Origin: Blastococcus sp. CT_GayMR20
Lineage (GTDB): Bacteria > Actinomycetota > Actinomycetes > Mycobacteriales > Geodermatophilaceae
NCBI RefSeq assembly: GCF_004570345.1
Contig: NZ_SPQM01000023.1
Coordinates: 1 to 43,128, forward strand
Direction of reading: 5' to 3'
DNA: 43,128 bases
In this document: one piece after another, positions 43,128 to 43,128 of the stretch
How positions within the stretch are numbered: the stretch's first letter is position 1
Layout of the letters: each line of letters opens with the position of its first letter
The notes under the pieces: generated by a model
Databases searched by the model: none
Told to the model about the DNA's origin: nothing
What the model saw: only the letters and a program-made list of their open reading frames with translations
Translations under genes and position numbers: made by a program

Positions 43128-43128
43128 G

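Overview
The window is one 21.5-kb stretch of an actinobacterial chromosome present twice, head to head. Bases 1-21481 and 21648-43128 are reverse complements: a feature at x has its partner at 43129-x, both window ends are the same point inside gatB, and I found no difference between the arms wherever I compared them. Only about 166 bp at the centre (21482-21647) are unique. Read on the minus strand, that centre continues gltX in frame from the right arm, so the right arm plus centre is the original contiguous sequence and the left arm looks like a fold-back copy. A 10-bp imperfect inverted repeat sits exactly at the turning point. The best explanation is a snap-back (fold-back) chimera from DNA amplification, sequencing or assembly. 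A real palindromic rearrangement is less likely but can be tested.

The very high GC content, frequent GTG starts, leaderless-looking promoters and gene order point to a high-GC actinomycete. I infer something like Geodermatophilaceae (Blastococcus, Geodermatophilus, Modestobacter), from general resemblance only. The order gatB, LppZ-like lipoprotein, CFP-6-like PH protein, ilvB-ilvN-ilvC, serA, leuB, FAH-family hydrolase, gltX matches the conserved neighbourhood around Rv2992c-Rv3009c of Mycobacterium tuberculosis.

Layout of one arm (left coordinates): 3' end of gatB (2-673, +); LppZ-like sugar-dehydrogenase-fold lipoprotein (674-1822, -); D-2-hydroxyacid dehydrogenase (1873-2814, +); PH-domain membrane protein (2808-3194, -); MmyB-type XRE regulator (3218-4039, -); ilvD (4122-5831, +); membrane PAS-GGDEF-EAL protein with both catalytic motifs degenerate (5928-8573, +); leader peptide and attenuator, then ilvB, ilvN, ilvC (8728-12358, +); two small membrane proteins with low-complexity N termini (12425-13829, -); serA (13968-15569, +); leuB (15586-16608, +); an unknown protein (16612-17010, -); leader peptide and attenuator, then citramalate synthase cimA (17105-18820, +); ABM-domain and VOC-fold proteins (18830-19547, -); FAH-family hydrolase (19592-20404, +); gltX (from 20401, +), cut by the fold-back.

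IlvB/N, IlvC and IlvD form the common branched-chain amino acid pathway. CimA and LeuB supply a threonine-independent route from pyruvate to 2-oxobutanoate (LeuB also serves leucine), and SerA opens serine synthesis. Both ilvB and cimA are preceded by short branched-chain-rich leader ORFs followed by intrinsic terminators, the signature of ribosome-mediated attenuation. I see no mobile element, CRISPR array, RNA gene or defence system. The real novelties are the palindrome and its junction, the two attenuators, an 18-bp palindromic operator candidate and the catalytically degenerate GGDEF-EAL protein.
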